Source: Ovis canadensis
Lineage: Eukaryota; Chordata; Mammalia; Artiodactyla; Bovidae
Length of the DNA stretch: 64,000 bases
Assembly: GCF_042477335.2 (NCBI RefSeq)
Contig: NC_091246.1
Location: 214,395,501 to 214,459,500 of the forward strand
Direction: 5' to 3'
The notes below the pieces were generated by a model. The model had not been told where the DNA came from, did no database searches, and saw only the letters and a program-made list of their open reading frames with translations. Positions 40,700 through 53,715 of the stretch are shown piece after piece. The translations under genes and the position numbers were made by a program. Positions within the stretch are counted from its first letter, which is position 1, and every line of letters begins with the position of its first letter.

Positions 40700-43600
40700 T
40701 TGGGCAGAGTGTCCTTTTCATTTCTGGACTGTAGGCTCACCCATGTGACGTGTGTTGGCTAATTTTGTGTAGGTAAAAGTGCCCCTGTATTAGTTCTGAG
40801 CCTAAGACTTCAGTGGCCTCATGTGTTTCCACTTTGCTGTTTTCATCTCCACCATCCCTATGAGAAGACTATGCCTCAGCCAGTGCATTGGTCTAAAAAG
40901 GATGAAAAACACAAGTAATAGAATTGCCCCAGCTGAATCCAGCTTAGTGTAAATTCAACCTCCTGTAAACCCAGAGATACAGTCTAACTAGGTGCTTATT
41001 GTTGTCTGATGTGGAGAATTTGTAGCTGTTTGTTATACAGCATTATTGCATAATAGTTAACTGAAGCTTCTCTCAATGTCTGAACTTTCTTTTATATAAT
41101 TTGAAAAGAAGGGCTCATAACTGTGTCTTTTATAGGGTTGTTGGGGAAAGTAAATGAGAAAAAGCACATGAAGTGCTAAATAAGCTGCCTGATACACAAG
41201 AACCGTTGGTATTTATCTGTTATTATCATTATTAAGTGCCAGCAGTTGATGTTCATTATCCTTATCTATGTGTACTTCACTTTTCCATCTGCTAAGTGCA
41301 GAGAGAGATGAGGTTTAAATAGTGAAATGCAGAAATGAAAGTGAGTTCCCAGTGACCTGCTGAAGTGGCCCAGGCAGGAGAGAAACTGGAGGGTGAGACT
41401 TCTTTGGAAACTCAAACCAGAAACTACCCTTGTACCCACACAGCACCTGCCAACAAATCAGGAAGGGAAAGAGAAGGCTTCCTTGCAGAAATTGATGATA
41501 AAGATAAAACAGGAAGTCAAGGACACAAGCCTTGGGTTAGAAGCCTGGATCCCAGGAATAAATCCTGTGTGTCCATGTTTTACTGCAATTTCAATGGAGT
41601 TCTGACAATTCACCTCACCTCTGTGCCATGAAATTTGCCCTTTGTTTCATACACAACAGTCGCCTGGAAGGGTTGTAAGACTACAGACATGACCGTGTCG
41701 GAAGAGGTGGTATCGCATCCTCCGGCCAAGTGGAAAGCTGCTTTCCCAAACCACTTTCATTAGGGTTTCTCTCCAGGCGCAGAGACACAGGGCTTGTCTA
41801 AATAGGTGCCATGGCAGAACCCTTGATTCAGCTTTGTTTTCCTGGAGCTAGGCTGAAAACAAGGCATTATCAGAGCTTTTCAGATGTGAACCTTCACAAG
41901 CCCAGGATTTTCAAAAGATGAGCATTTAAACCCACTTTCAATATGAGTCCAGGGAGTGAAAGAGAAGGGAATATCTGGCCATTTCTTGTAGGTGCCAGTC
42001 TAGAGGTCAGCTCATTTGCGAGTATTTCTAGGACCTCCCTTTCTCCCCCAAATAATCAGGAAACCCACTATTTAAACCTAGGTTTGCAAAGTCAAGCTAC
42101 AAAGGGCATTTTAAATTGAGTGTCTCTAAGATCACTCTGGCTTTGTCCAAGTGGTGATGAAATTTTTTAAATCGATGTCTGTATTTTTCTGGGGAAAGGA
42201 TACAGACATTTTCACATTTTTCAAAGGGTCTTCCAAAAGATAAGAACTACTGATTCAGAGGGATGCTAGTTGAATTTGAACAATCCAGTTAATTAACTGA
42301 AATCAATTAATTCAGTTAATGAGAATATTTTTTATTTGTCTTTATGCTGACAACCTTTTTTATTTCAAAGCAAAGCTGTTGGTAGACAAATCCATTACCC
42401 CATTCTTGTTCATAACAATGAGGTTGATATCTTCCCAGGTGTATTTTGTTCTTCTAGGCCAAGCCTGACCATGAGCCAGATCTAATCAATAAAGCTATGT
42501 TTCAGAAGATCCACTGAACCTCTAAGACATAATCATGTGTGCTGGCTTTCATATGCCTTGAGTTTCAGTGGAAACACAGAGAGGCTTTTCTATGTCCTCA
42601 GTGCTTTCTGAAAAATATCTCACTAGTTATCCCATCATGCCTGTAAGATGGAAATAAGAAATTGCCACAGAACTCTCCCAAGCTCTGCCTGAGCAGGTGA
42701 CTTCGGTCCCAAGTCTTCAGCACTGTCCTTAACGGTGTAAATAAGGTTACAGCTTCTTCCAAATATCCCAGAGGCAGGATTGTACTGGTGCCAGGCACTC
42801 ATTTACAGGAAGCAGCGTCTGCTACCAGCCTTGGGAGCAGAAGGCAGGAGTAATGATCACTGTCTCAGCACCAGTGGCCTCCCCAACCTAGTTACTTGTT
42901 TTAATTAAGAGGACAGTGCCACACCTTTACATGTCCTTCAGGGAATTAGAGCGTTACAAGTGGAAGCGGCAGGAGAAGATGGTTCTGGGTACCCAGATCT
43001 TGGGTTCTAAAGATAGAAGGCCATGACTAAGGCTTTGTTTCCCTCCTGGTGGCATTGGGGGAGCCGGGACAGCAGGCCCCAAGCATAGAGGGTTTTCCAG
43101 GAGATGGCAGTGCTCTCTAAGGTTGGATACTGGCTGTGCCGGCCTTCCCCATCCACTGAAGAATATTGTAATTGAGACATAACGTGATAATGCATTCTGG
43201 ACCACACAGCTGCTCGAGTGTCACCTCAAAATGCTTCTTACCAGCCTCAAAGTCACTGTAAACAGGGAAGAGAGATGGAAGGGAGATGGAGGGTGGGGAC
43301 ACATGGGAGGGGGCCCGTGGAGATGCCAGACAGCGCACTCGGCTTTGCTGTCAGTGGAGTTTCAATACCTCCAGGCCAGGAGCTACCCTGATACATATTT
43401 ACAACTGTTCCTTGGTTCACCTCTGAAGACCAATAAAAGGAAACTGAAGGACATGTATTGTCTGCATTTTAATTTCCAGGTTTACAAGAAATGTTTCATT
43501 GTTCTAATTCAGGGGCAAAATAAAACATCTTCCCTTTGAAAATGAAAGATCTCCTTGTTCAGGGTGAAGAGCATAGCAAAGCACTCTTTCTCCTAAGAGG

Positions 43601-44253
43601 CAGGGCTATTCCCGAAGCTGGCCCCAGATCCCAGACAGCTAGGGAAATGGTGGTGTGGGGGTGATGGAGGGGGGAGAGGAGCCAATAGAGAATACTGGCC
43701 AGTGACAGAATTGCCCTGTGTGATGCACACGTGAGAAGTGAATTCACATGACTGCATAACTGAGGAAGCAGATCCTGTACTTCCCAGGACCTGACTGACG
43801 ACTCAGGACAGACCGAGGGACAGAGGGATGACGGTCGGGGTAAGCAAATACCTTTCCCCCACAAGAGACTGTTGGCTGGAGTGCTGATTATATAGGCACG
43901 TTTATAGGAATGAATGAGCCTGATAAGATCAAGGTCAGAAGGACAATAATGGCTGTTCACTAATGTCATGTAATTTACTAGATGTGTTCATAGTTCAGGA
44001 GTTGAACCTCTACTTCCGGGGCACTTATCTGTAGTTTTTGTTTACCACTCCTTGGATTTTGCCAGAGACCTGCATGTGGAGGAGAGAGCAGGGAGGTCAG
44101 TGGAGGAGAGAGCAGGGAGGTCAGCCAGGTGGATTGTTTGGGAAATCTGTGCAAAGGAAACGGATACTTAAAGAGAAAGAGGCCAGTCTTTAATCGGTTT
44201 TGAACATCTCCAGAGTCTGTGTGTGGCTTCCTTTTAATTTTTTGTCCAAAACT
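40700..44253. other. repeat-poor 3.5 kb, no gene recognised
   Basis: The longest stretch without a recognisable young repeat. A MIR-like piece lies at 41095-41255. Frames up to 137 codons exist on both strands but none resembles a known protein, and I see no consistent splice structure. A perfect 24-bp tandem duplication is at 44077-44124. It could hold conserved regulatory DNA; nothing in the sequence proves it. Confidence 0.5.
44077..44124 (+). repeat. 24-bp tandem duplication
   Basis: Two identical 24-bp units starting TGGAGGAGAGAGCAGGGA at 44077 and 44101. Confidence 0.95.
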
Positions 44254-44266
44254 AGTTGCTTTCTGT

Positions 44267-44544
44267 GGAGAAGGCAATGGCACCCCGCTCCAGCTCTCTT
44301 GCCTGGAAAATCCCATGGATGGAGGAGCCTGGAAGGCTGCAGTCCATGGGGTCGCTGAGGGTCGGACACGACTGAGCAACTTCACTTTCACTTTTCACTT
44401 TCATGCATTGGAGAAGGAAATGGCAACCCACTCCAGTGTTCTTGCCTGGAGAATCCCAGGGACAGAGGAGCCTGGTGGGCTGCCATCCATGGGGTCGCAC
44501 AGAGTTGGACACGACTGAGGTGACTTAGCAGCAGCAGCAGCAGC
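44267..44544 (+). mobile_element. Bov-A2 SINE
   Basis: Two monomers with the CTTTCACTTTTCACTTTC linker and an (AGC)n tail. AGTTGCTTTCTGT is repeated exactly at 44254-44266 and 44545-44557, a perfect 13-bp target-site duplication. Confidence 0.96.
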
Positions 44545-44987
44545 AGTTGCTTTCTGTTTTCCTTAACCCTCTTCCACTGGACTCTGTTCTATAGTCTCTG
44601 CAAATCCTCTCTTCCATGAAACGCTCTCTTATTCCACCCTCTTATCTAAGTTCAAGAGTCATCCTCACTTAGAACCTGGAAAGAGTAGGCAGGAAACACA
44701 CAGTGGTATTTCTACTCTTCGCTGTTAGCACTTGAAATGTGCCTGCATTTGCCACAGCCAAGTGATGCTTTAAAAGTTAGAAGACGAAGCAAGCAAACAA
44801 AAATTCACATATAAAATTTTGTTTTGAGGATTGGGGTGATATTTTTCCAAGAGGTCAGTCTTTCCTGGTGGAAACCAGGTTGCTTTCTGGGTAAAGATGA
44901 AGAAGTAACTATTTTGCAGAGAGTGAGAAATATTTCTCAGAGAATACCCGGGATGTTCACTGTGGGTGATGGCTGTTCAAGGAGCAT

Positions 44988-45200
44988 TGTTGTGGTTGCT
45001 CAGTCACTAAGTCATGTCCAACTCTTTGTGAACCCATGGACTATAGCCTGCCAGGCTCCTCAGTCCATGGGATTTTCCAGGCAAGAATACTGGAGTGGGT
45101 TGCCATTCCCTTCTCCAGGGGATCTTCCTGATCCAGGGATATAACCCACATCTCCTGCACTGCAGGCAGATTCTTTACCACTGTGCCACCTGAGAAGCCC
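44988..45200 (-). mobile_element. Bov-tA SINE
   Basis: Antisense copy flanked by TCAAGGAGCAT (44977-44987) and TCAAGGAGTAT (45201-45211), a 10/11 target-site duplication. Confidence 0.94.
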
Positions 45201-45211
45201 TCAAGGAGTAT

Positions 45212-46594
45212 CTCCAATAATCAAGTGAGTGACCTAGGGAGATGGAGGCTGGGAAGACAGACACGCAGGATGGAGACTCAGCAGATGGATGGAATGAAAT
45301 GGAGTATCCTCCAGGCAGCGTGAGACAGAATTTTCAGACTATAGCCAAAGAATGCTTTACAGGAGGAAGGCGGTGGAGACTGTGGAGGCAATGAAAATGA
45401 TCAGCAAAACCTATAAACATTTATAGTGGGAGGGAGCAAAGTCCTATAAACGAAATAAACGAACATTGGGCAGGTCACAGAGGAATTGCATGTTAACACC
45501 CTGCAACCTATGTAACAACAGGTGTTCTAGACAGAACACACAAATAGAGTCCTAAGACATGGAGCAGCCCTGACGAGACACCAAAATCAACCCAGGTGAG
45601 AAGCATGTATTGTCCATGCTAAGCACATTCTTGCTACATTTATCTTTGCTGGCTAATTCTGTTTACCTCTCATAATGTTTATGCACTCTCAGACTTAAAT
45701 TATTTTCCAAAAAAGACTTCATGTTTGAGTCTCCATCAAAGGAATCAAGCATTTGTCTGATGCTCAAATATCGGAAACCACGTAGTTCCTATTGACCATC
45801 TGGCAGGAATGTTATATCATTAGCCATATTTAAACTTGTAAATATCAGCCAGGAAGACTGAGGAGGTGGTGCCAGGATTATACAAATCATTCACCAAAAA
45901 TGGTGTCTCTGTTTTACAGAAATGGGCCTGTACAAACCTCACTCAAATTCAGCAAGCACAGGGAACAATGTTCTTTCTCCTCCATTACAGAGAGAAATTT
46001 AGAGTGAAATTCAAAAGCAAAACTGAGATTACACAATTTCAGATGTGCAAGTCTGCACATTTGGATGTTAGAAAGGGTTAAATTTCAGAGGCCAGCACCG
46101 GAAGATTGGTGGGAAAGCTATTGAGAAATCTTCTACATGAGCCTATTACTGACCTAGGTTTCTTTGTGGTTCCTGTTGATTGTAACATTTGCATTGAGTC
46201 AGCTGCCAGATCTGCAATAAGCATTTTCTTCTGCTGTTGTTTTTCAAGCTTAAATGCATGGGACTAGGAACAACATCTAAAATTATCCCAAACTCTAATA
46301 TTTTAGCAGTGGAACTAGATAAAAAATAAACAAAAACCGACCTTAATGAAACTTTATCCACCTCGGGTTATTTGGTTGTAGGTAACAGAAACTAGTGAGC
46401 TAAATAAAGCAAAAGGGGATGTGCTAGAAAAGTACTGGTGATTGAAGGGAGGATGGAAGCATGAGGCTGAGAATAAACAAAACAGCAGGAACAGAAGCGG
46501 CGCTGGATAAACTCGGACCATTATTTTTGCCTGTGTAGTTACTGGTCTAAGGGTCAAAATTCAGGACAGAGAGTCTGATTAAGCTTGAGTTACA
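45212..46594. other. no gene seen
   Basis: Nothing recognised apart from the unnamed ancient-repeat style piece at 46370-46435. Confidence 0.5.
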
Positions 46595-46601
46595 TGCTTG
46601 G

Positions 46602-46828
46602 TGGGCTTCCCAGGTGGCTCAGTGGTAAAGAATCTGCCTGCCAATGCAGAAGACTCAGGAGATGAGGGTTCAATTCCTGAGCTGGAAAGATCCACTGGAG
46701 GAGGAAATGGCAAGCCACTCCAGTATTCTTACCTTGAGAATCCCATGGACAGAGGAGTCTGGTGGGCTACCGCCCACTGGGTCTCGAAGAATCGGACACA
46801 ACTGAGACTGCATATGCCTGCGTGCAAG
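46602..46828 (+). mobile_element. Bov-tA SINE
   Basis: Sense copy. TGCTTGG repeats at 46595-46601 and 46829-46835. Confidence 0.92.
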
Positions 46829-46835
46829 TGCTTGG

Positions 46836-48780
46836 CTGTACCAAGCGGTGAGAGCTTCTGCTAGAAGAAGCCAGTAGCCTCTATGGCTGATGGGCAGGAC
46901 ATTTTGAAGTTGCCCACAGCATGGAGGACATAGTTTTCCAAATAGAAATTGGGGTGCGGAGGAGGAATGGGTGCTAAAAAGCAAAATCCCATCAAATACA
47001 CACATACATAATAAAACTGATGAGAATAGTTTAAAAAAAAGAAAAATAGGAGTACCAAGAAGCCCATCCCTAACCTCTTACGGAGGCTGTAGAAGCAGTC
47101 ATTCCATCCATGGCATAGGATGAAAACCACCAACCTGGTTCACAATCTGGCAATCTCAGATGATTAGATTTAAGTTATTATTCCCCAAATGTTGAGGGAG
47201 TGAAGCCTACACTATCTTTTCACAATTTCCTTGAGGAATTCTTCATTATCACAATTACCTCCTGTCAACTTAATATGAACCTTCAATATTTACTGTTATC
47301 ACAATCCTGTTGGTGCCATCCTGAATCTGTCTTTCTACCTCTGGTCATGTGATATGACTGTGCTTCCTTTTTTTCTTTTAAGTTGGGTGTGACCATGTGT
47401 TGGCCAAAGAAATGTGAGTGGAAAGTACATGCGTCACTTCTAGGCAGAAGTTCCAATAGCCAGTGCACAATTTGCCATGTTTTCTGCCTGCTGCTGTGTG
47501 ATCATGGTAGCATGGCACAGATCAAGCCTCCACGGGCCTTGTCCTTAATTGGCCCAGGGATTCTGTGATACATGCGGGCCAATAAAGTTTCTTCGGGAGC
47601 AAAACAATGGAATGGTGGAGTCCTGTCTAATCCTAGGTGCAAGAGAAAACTATTTAGAGCTCTGGCCTGTGATGATTTCCTCCAACGTGGCCTGGGGAGT
47701 AGAGAAGGGAACAATGAAGTAGACGCAGAGAGGAGAGAGAGGAGGAGAGGAGCATTTGAGGCCAGTGATGTGAATGGACTTCTACCAAGGCTTGCCTGCA
47801 GCCCTGAGCTCATCTGGGCCACCTCCATTTCTATAAGGCACTCTTCCTTTTACATTTGACTCACTTGGGTGGGGATAAGGTGGGAGGGGGTGGTTACCTG
47901 GAAATAGCAAAGTCTTACATTATTTCAGGCGCCTTCCAATTTTTGTAACCTATTAGATCATCAAACTCACCTGAAACCACAGCTTCTGACTTACATTTTT
48001 GTGTTCTCCTGTGTTTTGCTTTTTCTTCCTCTACACCAGTCAGGTTCTGTAGAACCAGAGCCTGAGACAGAGATCTAGGTAGTGTGATCTGAGAGGCTGC
48101 TCATCAGGAAGAAGCTGTCAGGGAGTGAGGGGATCAGTGTGGGGTGGATGTCAGCTAAAACCTAGACTTGGCCTGAGGTACAAGGGGCTCAGAAGACAAA
48201 TTGCTCACCAGATTTGTCTCAGCCTGAGGAATGGGGGCAAGAATTTTGTATCCCATTAGTCACCAATTGCATGGGTGTCTGGGAGGGAGCCGAGGTCAAC
48301 TTCTTGAACAAAGCAGCTCCCATCGGCCAACAGCAGTTCCCCAAAGAGCAGGATGAGAACTAGCTCTTAGCAGCCACCACTCAAAGCAGCTGGGGAAGGG
48401 CTCCAGAAGGGCCCCTGAACAGGGATATGAGTGGGGCACCAACTGTGTCTGTGACAGCCTTCTAATTATTCTAATTATTAAGTCCATCTTTCTTATTTTA
48501 GAAAGTTCTTTCAAGGATAGTTCCTATCAGAACTTACAGAATGAAAGAAAAATGCTTTCGTTTTTTCTGTAAAATACACCAAAATTGGCATCAAAAGTAG
48601 TAACTATCAGGTGAAAGGGGACCATTTAGCACAGAGGGTAGTTAGTGGTACTGGTCATGATTCTGAACATTGTAGGTGGTACCTGGAATTTTGCTCCTGT
48701 ACCCCTTTCCTCCTCTTTCATGATGACAGCATTCCAGATTTCCACTGGGGGAAAGTCCCACTTCCGGTAGAAGTTCTGAT
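46836..48780. other. no gene; possible MaLR-type LTR remnant
   Basis: 47385-47600 ('gttggccaaagaaatgtgag ... catgcgtcacttctaggcag ... ttctgcctgctgctgtgtgatcatgg') has the style of an ancient mammalian LTR. The rest shows nothing I recognise. Confidence 0.4.
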
Positions 48781-49002
48781 TGCTGTTGTTGTTCAGTCAC
48801 TTAGTCATGTCTGACTCTTTGTGACCCTATGGACTGCAGCATACCAGGCTTCCCTCTCCTTCACCATCTCCTGGACTTTGCTCAGACTCATGTCGATTGA
48901 GATTGGTACCATCCAACCATCTCATCCTCTGTCGTCCCCTTCTCCTCCTGCCTTCAATTTTCCCAGCATCAGGGTCTTTTCCAATGAGTTGGCTCCTTGC
49001 AT
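48780..49002 (-). mobile_element. old BovB 3' scrap, antisense
   Basis: 'ttgctgttgttgttcagtca' to 'gagttggctccttgcatca', the older variant. A second antisense BovB starts immediately at 49003. Confidence 0.88.
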
Positions 49003-50640
49003 CAGTTCAGTTCAGCCACTCAGTCGTGTCCAACTCTTTGTGACCCCATGAACCGCAGCACGCCAGGCCTCCCTGTCCAGCATCAACTCCTGGAGTCTAC
49101 CCAAACCAACGTCCATTGAGTTGGTGATGCCATCCAACCATCTCATCCTCTGTCATCCCCTTCTCTTCCTGCCCTCAATCTTTCCCAGCATCAGGGTCTT
49201 TTCAAATGAGTCAGCTTTTCACATCAGGTGGCCAAAGTATTGGAATTTCAGCTTCAACATCAGCCCTTCCAATGAATACCCAGGACTGGTCTCCTTTAGG
49301 ATGGACAGGTTGGATCTCCTTGCAGTCCAAGGGACTCTCAAGAGTCTTCTCCAACACCACACTTCAAAAGCATCAATTCTTCACTGCTCAGCTTTCTTCA
49401 CAGTCGAACTCTCACATCCATACATGACCATTGGAAGAACCATAGCCTTGACTAGACGGACCTTTGTTGGCAAAGTAATGTCTCTGCTTTTGAATATGCT
49501 ATCTAGGTTGGTCATAAAGTTCCTTCCAAGGAGTAAGCGTCTTTTAATTTCATGGCTGCAATCACCATCTGCAGTGATTTTGGAGCCCCCCAAAATAAAG
49601 TCTGACACTGTTTCCACTGTTTCCCCATCTATTTGCCATGAAGTCATGGGACTGGATGCCATGATCTTTGTTTTCTGAATGTTGAGCTTTAAGCCAACTT
49701 TTTCACTCTCCTCTTTCACTTTCATCAAGAGGCTCTTGAGTTCTTCTTCACTTTCTGCCATAAGGGTGGTGTCATCTGCATATCTGAGGTTATTAATATT
49801 TCTCCCAGCAATCTTGATTCCAGCTTGTGTTTCTTCCAGCCCAGCATTTCTTATGATGTACTCTGCATAGAAGTTAAATAAACAAGGTGACAATATACAG
49901 CCTTGATGTACTCCTTTCCCAATTTGGAACCAGTCTATTGTTTCATGTCCAGTTCTTGACCTGCATACAAGTTTCTCAGGAGGCAGGTAAGGTGGTCTGG
50001 TATTTCCATCTCTTTAAGAATTTTCCACAGTGTGTTGTGATCTACACAGTCAAAGGCTTTTCATCGTCAATGAGGCGGAAGTAAATGTTTTTCTGCAAGT
50101 CTCTAGTTTTTTTTATGATCCAACAGATGTTGGCAATTTGATCTCTGGTTCCTCTGCCTTTTCTAAATCCAGCTTATATACCTAGAAGTTCTCGGTTCAC
50201 ATTTTGCTGAAGCCTAGCTTGAAGGATTGTGAGCATTATTTTGCTAGCATGTGAAATGAGTGCAAATGTTTTGTAGTTTGAACATTCTTTGGCATTGCCC
50301 TTCTTTGGGATCGGAATGAACACTGACCTTTTCCAGTCCTGTGGCCACTGCTGAGTTTTCCAAATTTGCTGGCATATTGAGCGCAGCACTTAAACAGCAT
50401 CATCTTTTAGGATTTGAAATAGCTCAGCTGGAATTCCATCACCTCCACTAGCTGTGTTCATAGTAATGCTGCCTAAGGCCCACTTGACTTCACACTCTAG
50501 GATGTCTGGCTCTAGAGAGTGATCACACCATCATGGTTACCTGGGTCATTAAGATCTTGTTTTGTATAGATCTTCTGTGTATTCTTGCCACCCCTTCTTA
50601 ATATCTTCTTCTTCTGTTTGGTCCATACCATTTCTGGTAT
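49003..50640 (-). pseudogene. BovB LINE, large antisense copy, dead
   Basis: Begins at the pentamer tail and covers, on the - strand, the C-terminal coding region (49121-49430), the YADDTT catalytic region (near 49775) and upstream reverse-transcriptase parts (50174-50389, FIPIPKK near 50300), to about 50640. Frameshifts near 49380-49420, 49940 and 50060 split the frame. BovB ORF2 normally encodes an endonuclease plus reverse transcriptase; the endonuclease part is missing by 5' truncation. Confidence 0.93.
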
Positions 50641-52652
50641 GAGCTCTGATAAGCTTAAGCTGATCTGTGAAATCCATCCACCCTCGTTTCAGGCACAAGG
50701 ATTGCCTTAGAGATGAGGGCATGACCTAACTGGACCAATAAGTGCAAAGAGTCTTTTCTTTGAAATTTTTGGGGAAAATGCTTCCCTACTATTATTAAAG
50801 GCTAGGAAAGGCACTTTCTTTCTGACTGGCATGGAAAAAGGTGTTTCAAACCGTGAAACCATTTCTGGAACCTGAGCCTGGGGCCAACCTGAAGAAAAGA
50901 TCTGACCCTAAAGATGGACAAAAGGTTTTCAAATCAATGGACCCTTGTAGTATATATATGTTGAATCTCTGAGTCAGACTTCACCAGAAGATATATACCC
51001 CTGAATCATCCATCTCTGAGCCAACAAATGCCATTATTTGCCTATGCCTATGAGTTTTTTTTTTTTTTTTAAACATAAATATCCTAAGTGGTAGCTTGTA
51101 AGGGAGTGGCTGGGGAAATGGACTCTCATCAAGGAATGTTACCACTCACAGTTTCTTGGCAAACTTTCATGTGTAAACCTTCCCCTCCAGTCCCATCATT
51201 TTCAGATTTAAACACAGGAATAAATGATTCAGCATCCTTGATAACCCCTCAACTGGGATCCTGACCCAGAAGCCAAGTGCCTAGCCATCCACTGCAGGCA
51301 TCCAATTTAGGATTTATTTCTAGTATGCTAAACCACAACCTAATATTAGCTTCATTTGGAAGACCTCCAGTTGCTAGCAGAGTTTTGCAGAAACATCTTC
51401 TGAAATGAGAAGGAAATGACCTCCCCTTTGGGGGTCTCTTCTAAAGTTTATTAATAAAATATGTGATTGAAACTGTGCATTAATGTCCTGCTGAAACTAC
51501 TTGGGAAATAGTAAAAGTGCTCGAGATAGCTTAGAGCTTATATGTATCATTTCACACTGTGGTCCACACTGTCCTGGAACTGGTTCCAGGTGTGGGACCA
51601 TTGCAACAGTCCACTCAGGGGACACTAGGAGTCCATTTGGTTCATTTCGTCTCTCTCTCTCCCTCTACAGAATCATTCTAGAGCTCTCTAACAAAAGGGC
51701 TATTGTTTTTCGCCTCATTCCTAGAGGTTATAGTACCCCAGGATAGTTTTAAAAAATAATAATTCCAGTTATTATCATGGTTAGATATCTCTTTGTTTCT
51801 TTTCTCCATCTATGATGCCTAATGCTATCTTTGACCAGATGGAGAATGCAATTAAAATAAATATAATGTAATATAAAAATAAAACAGAACATATTGCTTT
51901 TGCAGGGCAATCTGGGACCAAGATTTTCTGCAGTGGAAATTACTGGCTCAATAAACCTATCTCCTCATTGACACAAAGCTAAGAAGAGAGATCAGTTACA
52001 ACAAAAAAAAGGAAAGAAATGTGATTATTTCCTAAGTCGAGGTAAGAGAAGTTTTGCCCAAATGGAAAATTGTTGAAGTAGAAAGTTTATTATTTTTCCT
52101 TTTTGCATGAACACCATCAGCAAATTCAATAGTATCAGGGGTCAGGTGCTACAGGGGATGAAAAGATGAGTAAGTACAATCATCTCCCTAAAGATGCTTC
52201 CAGTTTAGTTGGAAAGAATGCACATACATGGAAGAGAAAATAGAACTGCACGGCGAGTGAACTTGAACAAAGCGATTGTTGTAGCTTTTTTTCTGGCAGA
52301 AGCCTTGCTTTCTTGTAGGGAGCATGAGAAACTCATCCTTCCCTACAGGACACCTTTAGTACAGAGCACTTGGAGAATAATCTTGACCACTTAATCATCG
52401 TACACAGTACTATGATACACACTACCTCAGTTAGATTTTTGGAACAAATGACAGACTCAGATATGAGAAAATTAAAACTTTCTCTTTGAAAGTTTTTCTT
52501 TCAAATTCTTTCTTTTGAAAGAATCTCTGTGTATCTCATAGAACTCAACAACCCTTAGGCTCCAGGAAAAAAGGAAATAGAGACTGGACAATCCATCAGA
52601 ACCAAGGGGGCTATTGCCAGGTTTTCTGTGACTGTGAAGTTATTTGCTTCTG
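50641..52652. other. no gene seen
   Basis: A T-run at 51056-51070. No exon or repeat that I can name. Confidence 0.5.
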
Positions 52653-52854
52653 TATGCATGCTCAGTCACTCAGTAGTGTCTGACTCCTTGTGGAGTGTAG
52701 CCCACTAACCTCCTCTGTCCATGGAATTTTCCAGGCAAGAATATTGGAGTGGTTTGCCATTTCCTCCTCCAGGAGGACTTCGTGACTCAGGGATCTAACT
52801 CTCATCTCCTACATTGACAAGTGGATTCTTTACCCCTCAGGCACCTGGGAAGCT
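52653..52854 (-). mobile_element. Bov-tA SINE
   Basis: Antisense, diverged copy ('cagtcactcagtagtgtctg' to 'aggcacctgggaagctc'). Confidence 0.88.
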
Positions 52855-53613
52855 CTATTTCTCCCCAGGTACCTTTTTTTTTTTTTCCCCTCTCATTCTC
52901 TCTTTTTACATCAGTTCCTTTTGCACATGGTGGAATATCACAGGCCCAGCCCTAGAACCACCTCACCTCCCACCCATCAAGATTTTCAACTAATTGAATA
53001 CCAAAATCCTAAAAGAGAATCTCATTAGTCCAGTTTGGGTCCACTCTCCATCTCTAATCCAATCCACTTACAACCAGTAAAAGAAGTGTCAGTCAGCATG
53101 CATATAGCTACAAAAGCCTATCCACTTGGGTAGGTGAATAGTTCTTAGAAAAATGGTGAAATAGAGACTAGGCAGACACACCAAAATCGACTACAAAATC
53201 AGTTTGCTAAATATATTTATTTATGATCATTTCTGTGGGTACAAGCCCATAAAAATAGGCAGATATTTTTAAGGGAAAAATAATATTCACTTTATTAAAA
53301 ATGTAATCCAGCAAAGGAAGCAGAAACAAGCACGGTCACTTGTCCACCCTGATTACACAGTGGAGGTGGCAGGGCTGGTATCAGAAACCTTACCTCCTCT
53401 GCCACTTTTACAATAATCCTTATTTTTGTCAGAAATGGGAGGTTAGACTGTCAGTCACTGGGGAGACAGATCCATCATGGAGGTTGGCTTCTTATTGCCC
53501 TTGCTCAAGTAAGCGCTCTGGGGCCCTTTTCCCAACTGTCTTGTTTCCACACTCACAGCCCCTTTTCATGGCCCATTCCCATTCCCACATTTAGGATAAC
53601 CTTATCCTCAACT

Positions 53614-53704
53614 GGAGAAGGAAATGGCAACCCACTCCAGTAGACTACAGTCCATGGGGTCGCAAAGAGTCGGACACGACTGAGCGACTTCACTTCTTCA
53701 TTTC
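53614..53704 (+). mobile_element. internally deleted Bov-A SINE, 91 bp
   Basis: Holds the Bov-A start ('ggagaaggaaatggcaaccc') joined directly to its end ('gactacagtccatggggtcg ... gagcgacttcacttc'). TATCCTCAACT is repeated exactly at 53603-53613 and 53705-53715. Confidence 0.9.
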
Positions 53705-53715
53705 TATCCTCAACT

